Shown here: positions 35,313-46,223 of the stretch, piece after piece | Layout: each line of letters opens with the position of its first letter | Position numbering within the stretch: the stretch's first letter is position 1 | Source of the DNA: Planctomycetota bacterium | GTDB lineage: Bacteria; Planctomycetota; UBA1135; GCA-002686595 | Assembly (NCBI GenBank): GCA_026692665.1 | Contig: JAPLOF010000019.1 | Coordinates: 1-64,000 of the forward strand | Length of the DNA: 64,000 nt | Reading direction: 5' to 3' | Program-made: the position numbers and the translations under genes | Notes under the pieces: generated by a model | What the model saw: the letters and a program-made list of their open reading frames with translations, nothing else | The model's database searches: none | Told to the model about the DNA's origin: nothing

Positions 35313-35894
35313 TCACCAGACGCCGGGTACGAGCCGCTTCGTCGTGCGGACGTACGCGTCGTACCGCGCTCCGAACGTCCCTCGCATCAGGCCTTCTTCG
35401 GGGCCGAGGCGCAACGCCACCAGCAGCACCATCACGACGAGGTACGAGGGTCCCGCGATCCAGTTCGGGACCGTGACGGCCTGGCCCAGCGAGAAGAGCA
35501 GGAGACCCGAGTACATCGGATGGCGGATCCGACGGTAGACGCCCTCGGTGACGAGCCGGTGGTTTTCTCGGACCTGCAGAGTGACGGACCAGTTGGTGCC
35601 CAGGTCGGCGTGCGAGCGGTGGAAGAGCCACAAGCCGATGGCGTAGAGAAGGCTCCCGGCGACGAGAGCGGCCGGCCGCAGCTCGAACTCGGCCGACTCG
35701 AACGCACTCGACCAGATCCAGACGAGCGGCACGAAGAAGCCGATCCACGCGAGCAGCAGGAGCACGTTCTCCAGAACGCCTTTGGCGGACCGCACGACCT
35801 TCACTGTCCGGCTCCGGTGTCCGTGCGGCGCGCGGATGGCGATCATCGCGGCGGTTGCGGCCAGGACGACGCCCTTTGCGTACCAGGGGTTCAT
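35313..35894 (-). CDS. Isoprenylcysteine carboxyl methyltransferase-like membrane protein
   Basis: 193 residues from the ATG at 35894, with about four to five membrane helices. The C-terminal half has the ICMT/PEMT-type signature: VTLQVRENHRLVTEGVYRRIRHPMYSGLLLFSLGQ, followed by MRGTFGARYDAYVRTTKRLVPGVW, which forms the SAM-binding site in this superfamily. Bacterial members are annotated as isoprenylcysteine or phospholipid methyltransferases, but the substrate is rarely known. A TATCTT box (35901-35906) lies 6 nt before the ATG. It stands alone. Confidence 0.88.
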   Translation of the reverse strand: MNPWYAKGVVLAATAAMIAIRAPHGHRSRTVKVVRSAKGVLENVLLLLAWIGFFVPLVWIWSSAFESAEFELRPAALVAGSLLYAIGLWLFHRSHADLGTNWSVTLQVRENHRLVTEGVYRRIRHPMYSGLLLFSLGQAVTVPNWIAGPSYLVVMVLLVALRLGPEEGLMRGTFGARYDAYVRTTKRLVPGVW

Positions 35895-35900
35895 GACAGG

Positions 35901-35906
35901 AAGATA
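35901..35906 (-). promoter_or_regulatory. -10-like box TATCTT before 35313-35894
   Basis: TATCTT on the minus strand ends 6 nt before the ATG; no Shine-Dalgarno sequence. Consistent with a leaderless or nearly leaderless transcript. Confidence 0.45.
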
Positions 35907-36099
35907 ACCAAGGCGGGCTTTCCGAGGCGCATGGACGCCGCCCGCCATTCGGTGCGCGCGGGAGCAGGCCGGCCGAGCGCCATCGAGGCACACGGATGTC
36001 GGGCCATGGCGATGCCGACGGGCTCGCGACGAACGTGATCCTCCCGCGAGGTGTACCGTGACGCGGGGCGCGGCTCTCCGCACACGCGCCACGCACACT

Positions 36100-36105
36100 A
36101 GGAGG
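36100..36105 (+). promoter_or_regulatory. Strong Shine-Dalgarno AGGAGG of the superoxide dismutase gene
   Basis: AGGAGG, 8 nt before the ATG at 36114. It is one of the few strong ribosome binding sites in the window and fixes the start with the Tat signal. Confidence 0.75.
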
Positions 36106-36113
36106 ACAGAACC

Positions 36114-36848
36114 ATGAGCATGTCACCACAAGACCCTTCGTACTCCCGCCGCACCCTGCTCGTCGCTGGCTCGGCCGCCGCCCTTGCGGGCAGCGCTCTG
36201 GCGGCATCGCGTTCGCGCGCCACCGAGGCTGCGGGGAGTGTGCCTGCCGAGGGCGCGCCGTTCGCGCTGCCGCCGCTGCCCTGGAAGGAGGACGCGCTCG
36301 CCCCCGTGATCAGCGCCAACACGCTGTCCTTCCACTACGGCAAGCACCACAAGTCCTACGTCGACAACCTGAACAAGCTCGTCGACGAGAAGAAGCAGTA
36401 CGCCGGCAAGTCGCTCGAGGACATCGTGAAGGCCAGCGCGAAGGAAGCCGCCGATGCCGCCGTGTTCAACAACGCGGCGCAGACGTGGAACCACACCTTC
36501 TACTGGAACAGCCTGAAGCCCGGCGCGGCCGCGCCGACGGGCAAGTTGCTCGAGCGCATCAACGCCGACTTCGGCAACCTCGACGACTGCAAGAAGCAGC
36601 TCGCCGAAGCCGCCAAAGGCCAGTTCGGCAGCGGCTGGGCCTGGCTCGTCCAGGACGGCGCGAAGCTCGCGGTCGTGAAGACCTCGAACGCCGGCAACCC
36701 GATCACCGACAGCAATAAGCCGCTGCTCGTGATCGACGTGTGGGAGCACGCCTACTACCTCGATCACCAGAACAAGCGCGCCGACTACGTCGCCGGCGTG
36801 ATCGACAAACTCCTGAACTGGGAGTTCGCCGCCAGCAACCTCGGCTGA
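36114..36848 (+). CDS. sod: Tat-exported superoxide dismutase (Fe/Mn family)
   Basis: 244 residues. The N-terminus has a twin-arginine signal ([21 protein letters not shown]), so the folded metalloenzyme should be exported to the periplasm. The mature domain is an Fe/Mn [41 protein letters not shown], then [26 protein letters not shown], and [23 protein letters not shown]. Metal ligands are the His in LSFHYGKH, His in WNHTFYW, and Asp and His in [10 protein letters not shown]. The AAQTWNH form with Gln resembles iron-type enzymes, but metal use is not certain. It is transcribed alone, with a long palindromic repeat directly after the stop. Confidence 0.95.
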   Translation: MSMSPQDPSYSRRTLLVAGSAAALAGSALAASRSRATEAAGSVPAEGAPFALPPLPWKEDALAPVISANTLSFHYGKHHKSYVDNLNKLVDEKKQYAGKSLEDIVKASAKEAADAAVFNNAAQTWNHTFYWNSLKPGAAAPTGKLLERINADFGNLDDCKKQLAEAAKGQFGSGWAWLVQDGAKLAVVKTSNAGNPITDSNKPLLVIDVWEHAYYLDHQNKRADYVAGVIDKLLNWEFAASNLG

Positions 36849-36869
36849 CCGAACCGAACTTCGCTGCGC

Positions 36870-36979
36870 GGTGCCTGGCTCACTTCCCGCGAGTTCGCCC
36901 ATTTCCGGCACAACCGCTGGCCTGCGCGGCCGCGGTGGTCCCAGAAGTGGGCGAACTCGCGGGAAGTGAGCCAGGCACC
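36870..36979. repeat. Palindromic repeat element, copy 1 (32-bp perfect arms)
   Basis: Arms 36870-36901 and 36948-36979 are perfect inverted repeats of 32 bp beginning GGTGCCTGGCTCACTTCCCG. The 46-bp spacer itself contains a smaller hairpin (36914-36922 with 36928-36936). Weaker pairing extends outward (36855-36865 with 36982-36994). The arm core, 28 bp from GTGCCTGGCT to GAGTTCGC, recurs exactly in copy 2 (61721-61796). It lies between the sod stop and the convergent gene at 37033 and may also terminate both transcripts. Confidence 0.85.
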
Positions 36980-37032
36980 GGAGCGAGGAGTTCGCGGTAG
37001 GCGCGGCTTGGGTCCGAGCGCGGGCTTTGGGC

Positions 37033-38703
37033 TCAGATCTGCCAGGTGATCGCGACGCCGTTCGAGAGGTTGAACGTGCTCGCGGTGCAGAACGCCGCGG
37101 CGTTGCGGTACCACACCTGGTACGTGCGCTGCGACCCGGAGCTGGGTACGAGGCCGCGCACGGAGATCGTGGGGTCGCCGGGGGCCGGGTACTGCGATGC
37201 GCCCGCGGCGTTCGGCTTGGTGGCGAGGCGCACCACGCTGCCGCCGGCGCAGCGCAGGCCGTCTCCGAAAGCGGAGGACACTTGCGTGGTTCCCTGGAAG
37301 TAGAGCGCGGAGGAATTCGGCATGCCGGTTCCGGCCAAGAGCAGCGTGTCGTTCGAGAGGCTCGCCGCTCCGCTCGCCGCGAGGCGGGCACCCGCCGCGT
37401 TCACCGAGTTCGCGCAGCCGTTGCCGACCGCGCCGTTGTTGCCGCACGGGCACGCGGTCCCGGATCCGTCGCCGAAGCAGAACGAGCTCTGGAACGCGGG
37501 CGTCGTGCGGTAGGCCGTCACGTTCGCGCCGATCCCCGCGACGATGAGCGTTCCGCTGCGTCCGATGGCCGGCGCTCCGATGTTCACGTTGGCGACGGGG
37601 ACGGTCCAACGCAGCGAGAGGTCCGCGTTGAAGCTCCAGAAACGGCCGTTCGTGAAGCCGCCATTCGAGAGGAAAACGCGGCCGAGTCCATCGACGCCGA
37701 TGCGCGGCGCCCACGTGTCGGCGACGAGCGCCCCGGTGGTGTTCAGAGTCGCCCCTGTGGCGGGATCGAGGCGGTCGATCGCGCTGCTCGGGTTCAGGTG
37801 GTAGACGCTGCCGTCGGGGCCGACTCCGAACTCACCGGCGTAGGAGTAGCCGGCGGGCCGGTTCCACAGGTTCACGATGGCAGTGCCCGTGTCCTGGAAC
37901 GCGTAGAAGAAGTCGACGGACACGTTGTTCTGCACGCGCGACAGGTAGATGTTCCCGTTCGGCGCGACCATCGGCGTCGTCTGGATGGTGAAGCCCGCCA
38001 TCGTCGGACCCTGGTACTGGAACGCGCCCGTCGCGAGATCGAAGCGCTTGATCGTGTGGCCACCGGCCACGACGTCGGCGACGTAGATCGCGCCGCCGTG
38101 GATCGCGCCGCCGCAATCTCCGCTGACCGATCCGACGCGCGGCGTGCTCCACACGGTGGCGCCGGTCAGGTGGTCGAAGCGCCAGATGCGCGTGAAGGCC
38201 GCGATGACGGGGTCGCCGTTCGGCGCGAAGACGACGCCGTCGTAGGCGCCGCCGTTCTGGTTCTCGACGCTCTGCCACAACACCGCGCCAGTCGCGGCGT
38301 CGAGACAGAAGAGCTTCGCCGACACGCTCGCGCCGTTGCCGCTGCGCGACGCGTACACGCGCCCGTCCTTCACGCCCGCGACCCACGTCGTCCAATCGCC
38401 CGCGTTGGCGGGGATGCTCGTCGCCCACAGCTCGGCGCCGGTGTCGAGATCCTGGCACACGACGGGCGAGGCCGTCTGCTCGGGCGGAAAGCCCGTCTGG
38501 CGGACCATGAAGACGCGCGAGCCCTCGATGACCGGCTGCCACGCGATGATCGAGCTGCGCGAGCCGGACCAGATCTGCGTCGCGGCCTCGGGGCCGACCT
38601 CGGGGGTGAGGCCGTTGCGGCCGGGGTTGCCGCCCGAATTGCTCCAGTCGGAGGCGTACGCGAAGGAAGGGAGGAGCAGCAGGAGGGGGAGTGTGGTGCG
38701 CAT
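37033..38703 (-). CDS. Secreted PQQ-like propeller protein with planctomycete C-terminal Cys-rich domain
   Basis: 556 residues, signal peptide MRTTLPLLLLLPSFAYA. Residues 20-405 are an outer-membrane BamB/PQQ-dehydrogenase-like propeller, with repeated CLDAATGAVLWQS, RFDHLTGATVWSTP, RFDLATGAFQYQ and RLDPATGATLN blades. The last 149 residues (37036-37482) form the module FCFGDGSGTACPCGNNG...LYFQGTTQ...FGDGLRCAGGSVVRLATK...WYRNAAAFCTASTFNLSNG. No quinoprotein catalytic ligands are evident, so binding or structure is more likely than catalysis. Start ATG at 38703; an in-frame ATG at 38733 is less suitable because it would place charged residues before the signal peptide. Confidence 0.88.
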   Translation of the reverse strand: MRTTLPLLLLLPSFAYASDWSNSGGNPGRNGLTPEVGPEAATQIWSGSRSSIIAWQPVIEGSRVFMVRQTGFPPEQTASPVVCQDLDTGAELWATSIPANAGDWTTWVAGVKDGRVYASRSGNGASVSAKLFCLDAATGAVLWQSVENQNGGAYDGVVFAPNGDPVIAAFTRIWRFDHLTGATVWSTPRVGSVSGDCGGAIHGGAIYVADVVAGGHTIKRFDLATGAFQYQGPTMAGFTIQTTPMVAPNGNIYLSRVQNNVSVDFFYAFQDTGTAIVNLWNRPAGYSYAGEFGVGPDGSVYHLNPSSAIDRLDPATGATLNTTGALVADTWAPRIGVDGLGRVFLSNGGFTNGRFWSFNADLSLRWTVPVANVNIGAPAIGRSGTLIVAGIGANVTAYRTTPAFQSSFCFGDGSGTACPCGNNGAVGNGCANSVNAAGARLAASGAASLSNDTLLLAGTGMPNSSALYFQGTTQVSSAFGDGLRCAGGSVVRLATKPNAAGASQYPAPGDPTISVRGLVPSSGSQRTYQVWYRNAAAFCTASTFNLSNGVAITWQI

Positions 38704-38896
38704 GAGAGGAAGAGCAGGGTGACGGACCTTCAAGAGCAGTCTCTTCGGAGTCCCGATCCTCGGGGGGCCCCCCCCTGGCGCCGAACAGCGGGTCGCGGAG
38801 ATCCCGGACCCGAAGGTTCGCGTAGTCGGCTCGGGGGTGGTTCCCTGACTCGACCGGCAGGACCGTGGGCCGCAGTTGCGCGCGAATCGCGGTCGG

Positions 38897-39304
38897 TCAC
38901 CGCGGCGGCCCCAGGACCTCCCGGATCACGTGGGCGTGGCTCGAGCGCGTGGCGAGGCGCAGCGCCTCCTCGGGTGCATACCACCCGGCCGTGCTCTCGC
39001 CGACCAGCTCGGCTCGGAAGAACGAGCCCTGGACCTCGATGCGCGTGCCGCGGCGTGTCTCGATGTACTCGATCGAGTCGCCGAGCGCGTCGAGGATGCG
39101 CGACTCGCACGAGCACTCCTCACGGATCTCGCGCACGAGCGCTTCCAGCACGCTCTCCCCAGCCTCGATCCCGCCGCCAGGCAGGTAGAAGCCGTTGTCT
39201 TCGGCGACGAGCGCCACGCGGCCATGCGCGTCGAGCGCGACCGCGTACACGCTCGGTCGCGGTCGGTACTCGCCGCCCGGGCGTTTCTCTCCGAAGCGCA
39301 ACAT
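38897..39304 (-). CDS. Nudix hydrolase
   Basis: 135 residues from the ATG at 39304. The Nudix box is GGGIEAGESVLEALVREIREECSCE, fitting Gx5Ex7REUxEExGU apart from the last position, within a small alpha/beta fold (YAVALDAHGRVALVAEDNGFYLPGG before it, WYAPEEALRL after it). Such enzymes cleave nucleoside diphosphates linked to another group; the substrate is unknown. A TAGACT box (39313-39318) is 8 nt before this ATG, which supports it over the upstream in-frame ATG at 39340. Confidence 0.9.
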   Translation of the reverse strand: MLRFGEKRPGGEYRPRPSVYAVALDAHGRVALVAEDNGFYLPGGGIEAGESVLEALVREIREECSCESRILDALGDSIEYIETRRGTRIEVQGSFFRAELVGESTAGWYAPEEALRLATRSSHAHVIREVLGPPR

Positions 39305-39312
39305 GGCGAGGG

Positions 39313-39318
39313 AGTCTA
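39313..39318 (-). promoter_or_regulatory. -10-like box TAGACT before the Nudix gene
   Basis: TAGACT on the minus strand, 8 nt before the ATG at 39304, no Shine-Dalgarno sequence. Confidence 0.45.
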
Positions 39319-39401
39319 CGGCACGCGCGATTTCGTGCACGGGCCGCCGATCTCGACGCGGCGGGCGGTCGAGCCGCTAGGATCCGGGCGAGGTCCCGCC
39401 C

Positions 39402-40823
<1,422 letters not shown>

Positions 40824-40864
40824 CGCGGGCGAGCAACCGCTCATCGACTCCTCGCGAGCCCGCA

Positions 40865-42394
40865 TCACGGCTGTAGCGTGATCTCCGCCGCGTTGGACCA
40901 AGCCTGCCCCAGCGGCGCTGCGCTCGAGGGCAGGAGCGCCTGTAGGGAGAGGGTCTGCCCCGGCATTCCCGCTCCCGGCGGCACGGGTCGCGTCGTGACG
41001 AACGGAACGTCGGCGAGCAGTTGCCGTGTGAACACGAGGGAGCTCGCGGGTCCGAGGTCCCACTCGCCGTACGGCGTCACCGTCGGGGGGACGGCAGCCA
41101 TCCGAGAGAAGTACACGAAGGCAGTGCCAGCGCTCGGAGCCGAGATCTCGGTGCGCGCCGATGTTCCCACCACGCCGAGCGTCTGGATGTCGAGTGGGGC
41201 GAACTCGAAGGCACCGATGTCCGGCCTTTCCTGGATGTCGAGATCCCCGTCGATCGGGCGAGGGCGTTTCAACAGGTCGAGAGATCCGGGCGGGCTCGCC
41301 GGATCCCCGGTGTCGACGCACGGGCTCGTGAGACGCAGGCGGTAGTCGCCGCCGGCTGCATCGACGAACTGCGGGTCGGCCCCGCCGATCCAATTGGCCA
41401 CGGATTCGACGACGGTTCCCTGGATGGCATCCGTCCCGTTGCCGTGCACGAGCGTGCCGCGCAGGCGAAAGCTCGAGGCACCGACTCCGGTCGCCGAATT
41501 CGTGGCATTCCCGGCGATCGTGCAGTCCTGGAAACGCGCTTCGCGCACGCCCCCTCCACCGGTCGTGTCGAAACCGGCGAAGCCGACCTGGTTCCCCGTG
41601 ATCGCACAGCCCTGGAACGTCGCGAGCACGCTGCCTCCCAGTGAGGAGGTCACGAAGACGCCGCGTTGCACACTGCCTTGGATGCGGCAGCGCTGGAACG
41701 CGGCGTTCAGGGTGCCTCCAGGCCAGCAGTCGAGGACAACGCCGTGCGTCGATGCCCCCTGAAACGTCGAGTCGCTGATCTCGGCGTACACGCTGCTCAC
41801 CTGCCGGTCCCACAGCCAGACGGCCTGGTTGCAATCGGAGATTCGCGCGTTCCTGACCGTCAGGAAGAGGTCGGAAGACTGGCTGGTCCCCGTCTGTGCC
41901 AACGCACCGCCGAAGATGCCGTAGATCACATGGTCGATCACGACGTCTTCGATCAGGGTCGTGATGTCGCCCAACTCGGTGCTGATCGAGATGCCGGTCG
42001 ACGCATTGCGCAGGGTGACTCCGCGGATCGAGGCGAACGTGGACGGCGTGGTTCCCACCGTGTTCTTGAAGCTCTTGAGGATGCTGTCGCTGGCCCCGCC
42101 GCCGTCGATGACCGTGGAGTCCGACCCGGTGTCGCCCAAGAGTCGCTGGCCGCGGAACAGGATGCCCGACTCGAAGTAGAGAGCGCGCGCGAGGTGAATG
42201 GTCTCGCTCGCGCCCGGCGGAGCTGTGAGCCCAGCGTGCGCGATCGTGCGCCACGCGCTGGAGGGGGATGAGCCGTCGTTCGAGTCGTTTCCCGACGCGG
42301 GGTTCACGTACCAATCGCCGGCTTGCACGCCTCTGGCCGAAGCGAGAACGACCACGCCTATCGAGACCGATCGAACGAATGAAATCGAGAGCAC
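40865..42394 (-). CDS. Secreted right-handed beta-helix protein
   Basis: 509 residues from the GTG at 42394, with GGGGAGG about 10 nt upstream. A signal peptide (SIGVVVLASARGVQA) precedes a DUF1565-like start, DWYVNPASGNDSNDGSSPSSAWRTIAHA. Repeated turns of a pectate-lyase-like beta-helix follow (VTLRNASTGISI, NARISDCNQAVWL, CRIQGSVQRGVFV, CAITGNQVGFAG, CTIAGNATNS). DTGDPASPPGSLDL...RPDIGAFEF is the usual end of such domains in planctomycetes. A C-terminal beta domain of about 110 residues (IQTLGVVGTSART to WSNAAEITLQ) looks like a second type of C-terminal secretion or anchoring module. No catalytic residues recognised. Confidence 0.85.
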   Translation of the reverse strand: MLSISFVRSVSIGVVVLASARGVQAGDWYVNPASGNDSNDGSSPSSAWRTIAHAGLTAPPGASETIHLARALYFESGILFRGQRLLGDTGSDSTVIDGGGASDSILKSFKNTVGTTPSTFASIRGVTLRNASTGISISTELGDITTLIEDVVIDHVIYGIFGGALAQTGTSQSSDLFLTVRNARISDCNQAVWLWDRQVSSVYAEISDSTFQGASTHGVVLDCWPGGTLNAAFQRCRIQGSVQRGVFVTSSLGGSVLATFQGCAITGNQVGFAGFDTTGGGGVREARFQDCTIAGNATNSATGVGASSFRLRGTLVHGNGTDAIQGTVVESVANWIGGADPQFVDAAGGDYRLRLTSPCVDTGDPASPPGSLDLLKRPRPIDGDLDIQERPDIGAFEFAPLDIQTLGVVGTSARTEISAPSAGTAFVYFSRMAAVPPTVTPYGEWDLGPASSLVFTRQLLADVPFVTTRPVPPGAGMPGQTLSLQALLPSSAAPLGQAWSNAAEITLQP

Positions 42395-42531
42395 GTCGCC
42401 ACCTCCCCACTGAGGTTAGCTCGATCCGGCCGATATTGGGCGTGCGCAAGAGGATCGCTCTGACGAGCCCGTGAGCCTTGCGGGCTCGAGCGATCGCCCC
42501 TGACGGTGCGGGGGGCGGCACACAGACCCAC

Positions 42532-43926
42532 TCAGAGCGTCCGCGAGAACGTTCTCTGTCCGTCGCCGCCCTTCGCCTGCCGTGCGCGGTAGTACGCGTC
42601 GAACGGCAGCGCGACGTTGCGCAGGAAGAGCTGGCCCAGCGGCGTGACGCGGATCGATCCCGGGTTCAGCTCGACGAGGCCGTCGGCCTGGAGCGGCTTC
42701 AGTTCCTCGAGCTCGAGCGCGAAGTGCTGGTCGAAATCGATGCCGTGCAGCGCGCCGACCGCGCGTGTGTCGAGCACCAGGTTGCACATCAAGCCCAGGA
42801 TCACGTCGCGGCGCAGACGGTCCTCGGCGGACTGCTGGTGGCCGCGGAAGGTTGCGTAGCCGCGCTCCTTCACGAGGCGCAGGTACTCGGCCTCGGTGTG
42901 CGCGTTCTGCGCGAACGCGCCGGCGACCTCACCGATCGACGACATGCCCAAGGAGATCATGTCGCCGCCGCGGCGCGTCGTGTAGCCCATGAAGTTGCGC
43001 TGCAGGATGCCGTCGTCCTTCGCGCGCGCGAGCTCGTCGTCCGGCAGCGCGAAGTGGTCGAGGCCGATGTACGCGTACCCCGCCGCCTGGAACATCTCGA
43101 GCGCGCGCAGGAAGATCGTCAGCTTCGCGTCGCTCGACGGCACCGCCTCGAGGTCCAGCGCGGTCTGGTGCTTCTTCATCCAGGGCACGTGTGCGTAGTG
43201 GAACAGCGCCACGCGCTCCGGCCGGATGTCGAGCACGCGCTGCACGGTGCGCTCGAAGCCCGCGAGCGTCTGGAACGGGAGGCCGTAGATCAGGTCGATG
43301 TTGACCGAGCCGATGCCGAACTGACGCGCGGCGTCGATGACGGCGCGCGTCTGCGCCTCGCTCTGCACGCGCTTGATCGCCTTCTGGACGTCGGGCTCGA
43401 AGTCCTGGACGCCCATCGACACGCGGTTGAAGCCCGTCTCGGCCAGCCACTGGATCTGGTCCTTCGTCGTGACGCGCGGGTCGACCTCGATCGCGATCTC
43501 GGCGTCGGGCGCGAAGTGGAACGCCTTGGCGATCGCGGCGTGCACGCGCTTCATCTGGTCGAGCTTGATCTGCGTCGGAGTGCCGCCGCCCCAGTGGTAC
43601 TGGCTGACGGTGCGCTGGCCGATGCCGCTCGCGGCGACGAACTCGACCTCGCGCTCGAGCGCGTCGAGGTAGCGGTCGGCGCGGTCGCGGCTGCGCGAGA
43701 CGACGACGTTGCAGCCGCAGAAGAGGCACAGCTCGGCGCAGTAGGGCAGGTGGACGTAGAGGGACAGCAGCTCGGCGGATGTGGCGGCGGTGCGCAGGAG
43801 ATCGCCGTAACACGTCGGGTCGAAGTCCTTGGACCAGTCCACGGCCGTCGGATAGCTCGTGTAGCGCGGTGCGGACGTCGCATAGCGCTGGAGGAGCGCT
43901 CGGGCGGGGGACGGGGCGGTGGTCAT
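42532..43926 (-). CDS. hemN: Oxygen-independent coproporphyrinogen III dehydrogenase
   Basis: 464 residues, the usual HemN length. It is a radical SAM enzyme: cluster cysteines Cys63, Cys67 and Cys70 in PYCAELCLFCGC (with the extra Cys72 found in true HemN), then YHWGGGTPTQI, EVDPRVTTKDQI, SMGVQDF, DLIYGLPFQT and the C-terminal HemN domain (GYTTRRGGDMISLGMSSIGEV). It decarboxylates two propionates of coproporphyrinogen III under anaerobic conditions. Its presence with an oxygen-using HemY suggests a facultative or microaerobic lifestyle, although many aerobes have both. It is divergent from nadE. Confidence 0.96.
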   Translation of the reverse strand: MTTAPSPARALLQRYATSAPRYTSYPTAVDWSKDFDPTCYGDLLRTAATSAELLSLYVHLPYCAELCLFCGCNVVVSRSRDRADRYLDALEREVEFVAASGIGQRTVSQYHWGGGTPTQIKLDQMKRVHAAIAKAFHFAPDAEIAIEVDPRVTTKDQIQWLAETGFNRVSMGVQDFEPDVQKAIKRVQSEAQTRAVIDAARQFGIGSVNIDLIYGLPFQTLAGFERTVQRVLDIRPERVALFHYAHVPWMKKHQTALDLEAVPSSDAKLTIFLRALEMFQAAGYAYIGLDHFALPDDELARAKDDGILQRNFMGYTTRRGGDMISLGMSSIGEVAGAFAQNAHTEAEYLRLVKERGYATFRGHQQSAEDRLRRDVILGLMCNLVLDTRAVGALHGIDFDQHFALELEELKPLQADGLVELNPGSIRVTPLGQLFLRNVALPFDAYYRARQAKGGDGQRTFSRTL

Positions 43927-44090
43927 GGGCGAAATCCGGGTCGAGGCCCCGAAGATAGCCCCGGAAACGGCCCTGGCATCGGATTCCTCGGGGTTCCGCG
44001 GGGTCCAACTTCGACCGGAAGTACGTTCTGGGCGATGAAGGACCTCTGGACGATACTGAAGAGCCCGCTTCGGCCCCCCGGACCCCGAGT

Positions 44091-46136
44091 TTGAGCTTCT
44101 ACAACCTCCACACCCACGACTTCGTCCGCGTCGCCGTCGGCGTGCCGCGCGTCCACCTCGCGGACCCGAACGCCAACGCGGACGCGTCGATCCGGCTCGC
44201 GCGCGCGGCCGCGCGACGGGGCGCGAGCGTGTGCGTCCTCCCCGAGCTCGGGCTCACCGGGTACTCGTGCGAGGACCTGTTCCAGCAGGCGGCCTTGCAG
44301 CGTGCCGCGATCGAGGCGCTGGAGCGCGTCGTGCGCGCCACCGCGGAGCTGTCGCTCGTCCTCGCCGTCGGGCTGCCGTTCGCGGTGGACGGCGAACTGT
44401 TCAACGTCGCGGCCATCGTGTGCCGCGGTCGCGTGCTCGGTCTCGTGCCGAAGACCTACTTGCCGAACTACCGCGAGTTCTACGAGCTGCGCCACTTCGC
44501 TCCGGCTGCGCACGCGCGGCGCAGCGAGGTCACGTTGTTCGGCGCGTCCGTGCCCTTCGGCGCGGACCAGGTGTTCGTGGTCGAAGGCCAGCCGAAGCTC
44601 GTGATCGGCGTCGAGCTGTGCGAGGACCTGTGGACGCCGTTGCCGCCGTCGTCCCTGGCGGCGCTGGCCGGCGCGACGCTGATCCTGAACCTGTCGGCCT
44701 CGAACGCGACCGTCGGCAAGTCGGACTACCGACGCGCGCTCGTGCTGGGTCAGTCGGCGCGCTGCCTCGTGGCCTACGCCTACGCTGGCACGGGCTATGG
44801 CGAGTCCACGACGGACCTCGCCTGGGACGGGCACGCGTTGATCGCGGAGAACGGCACGGCGCTCGCGGAAGGCGAGCGTTTCCGCCGCGAGGAACAGCTC
44901 GTGTGCGCCGATGTCGACCTGGGCCGGCTGGCGGCCGACCGCGAGCGCATGACGACCTTCGGCGCGACCGCGCGGCGCCACTTCGACGAGGTCGCGCGCT
45001 ACCGACGCGTGTCCGTGCCGCTCGAGCTGGGCACCGAGGGCGAGCTGGCGCTGGAGCGCGTGTACGAGCGTTTCCCTTTCGTGCCCAGCGACCCGGCGAC
45101 GCGCGCCGAGCGTTGCCGCGAGGTCTACCGCATCCAGGTGCAGGGCCTCGCGCGGCGGCTCGAGGCCGCGAAGTCCACGAAGGCGGTGATCGGAGTTTCA
45201 GGCGGTCTCGACTCGACGCAGGCGCTCCTGATCGCGTGCCGCGCGATGGACTCGCTGTCCTTGCCGCGCAAGAACGTGATCGCCGTCACGATGCCGGGCT
45301 TCGCGACGAGCGACCGCACGCTCGACCAGGCGCACCGCCTGATGGCCGCGTTCGGAGTCACTGCTTCGACGATCGACATCCGTCCGAGCTGCAAGCAGAT
45401 GCTCGCGGACATCGGCCATCCGTACGCGAGAGGCGAGCAGGTCTACGACACCACGTTCGAGAACGTGCAGGCCGGCGAGCGCACGAGCCACCTGTTCCGT
45501 CTCGCGAACCTGCACAATGCGCCAGTCGTGGGCACGGGCGACCTGTCCGAGCTCGCGCTGGGCTGGTGCACGTACGGCGTGGGCGACCAGATGGCGCACT
45601 ACAACGTGAACGCCAGCGTGCCGAAGACGCTGATCCAGCACCTGATCCGCTTCGAAGCCGCGAGCGGCGAGCTGTCGGCCGAAGCTTCCCGCGCGCTGCT
45701 CGACGTGCTGGCGACGGAGATCAGCCCCGAGCTCGTGCCCGGCTCGAAGGACGGGCAACCGGCGCAGCGCACCGAAGAAGTCGTCGGTCCCTACGAGCTG
45801 CAGGACTTCCACCTCTACTACGTGAACCGTTTCGGCTACGCGCCCAGCAAGGTCGCGTTCCTGTGCTGGAACGCCTGGCGCGACGCATCGCGCGGCTCGT
45901 GGCCCGACGTGCCGGCCGCCGATCGGCGCGCGTACGATCTGGCGCAAGTACGCCGCTGGCTGCGCGTCTTCCTGGTGCGCTTCTTCGCGCAATCGCAGTT
46001 CAAGCGCAGCGCGATGCCCAACGGCCCCAAGGTCGGTTCCGGCGGCTCGCTCTCCCCGCGCGGCGACTGGCGCGCGCCGAGCGATTCCGACGCGACGACC
46101 TGGCTGGCCGAGCTGGACACCCACGTGCCCGGCTGA
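44091..46136 (+). CDS. nadE: Glutamine-dependent NAD+ synthetase
   Basis: 681 residues from a TTG at 44091; the family start [17 protein letters not shown] follows directly, so the rare start codon is likely real. The N-terminal nitrilase-type glutaminase domain has Glu52 (LPELGLTGY), Lys121 (VPKTYLPNY) and Cys177 (GVELCEDLW). The C-terminal synthetase has the ATP-pyrophosphatase P-loop SGGLDS (370-375), followed by [16 protein letters not shown] and the C-terminal [13 protein letters not shown]. It amidates deamido-NAD with ammonia channelled from glutamine. The HEAT-like gene follows 87 bp later on the same strand. Confidence 0.95.
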   Translation: MSFYNLHTHDFVRVAVGVPRVHLADPNANADASIRLARAAARRGASVCVLPELGLTGYSCEDLFQQAALQRAAIEALERVVRATAELSLVLAVGLPFAVDGELFNVAAIVCRGRVLGLVPKTYLPNYREFYELRHFAPAAHARRSEVTLFGASVPFGADQVFVVEGQPKLVIGVELCEDLWTPLPPSSLAALAGATLILNLSASNATVGKSDYRRALVLGQSARCLVAYAYAGTGYGESTTDLAWDGHALIAENGTALAEGERFRREEQLVCADVDLGRLAADRERMTTFGATARRHFDEVARYRRVSVPLELGTEGELALERVYERFPFVPSDPATRAERCREVYRIQVQGLARRLEAAKSTKAVIGVSGGLDSTQALLIACRAMDSLSLPRKNVIAVTMPGFATSDRTLDQAHRLMAAFGVTASTIDIRPSCKQMLADIGHPYARGEQVYDTTFENVQAGERTSHLFRLANLHNAPVVGTGDLSELALGWCTYGVGDQMAHYNVNASVPKTLIQHLIRFEAASGELSAEASRALLDVLATEISPELVPGSKDGQPAQRTEEVVGPYELQDFHLYYVNRFGYAPSKVAFLCWNAWRDASRGSWPDVPAADRRAYDLAQVRRWLRVFLVRFFAQSQFKRSAMPNGPKVGSGGSLSPRGDWRAPSDSDATTWLAELDTHVPG

Positions 46137-46223
46137 CCCGGCGAGTCCCCGCCCCCGGTGCCTGGCTAGACTGTCCTCGACTCGAAGGCGGGGAATGGGC
46201 CCCATTCGAGCCCGCCGCCCGCC

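Noticed and set aside
46158..46168. Third copy of the palindromic repeat (GGTGCCTGGCT)
   Set aside because: Only 11 bases match the arm end and no second arm is present; chance or a remnant cannot be told apart.
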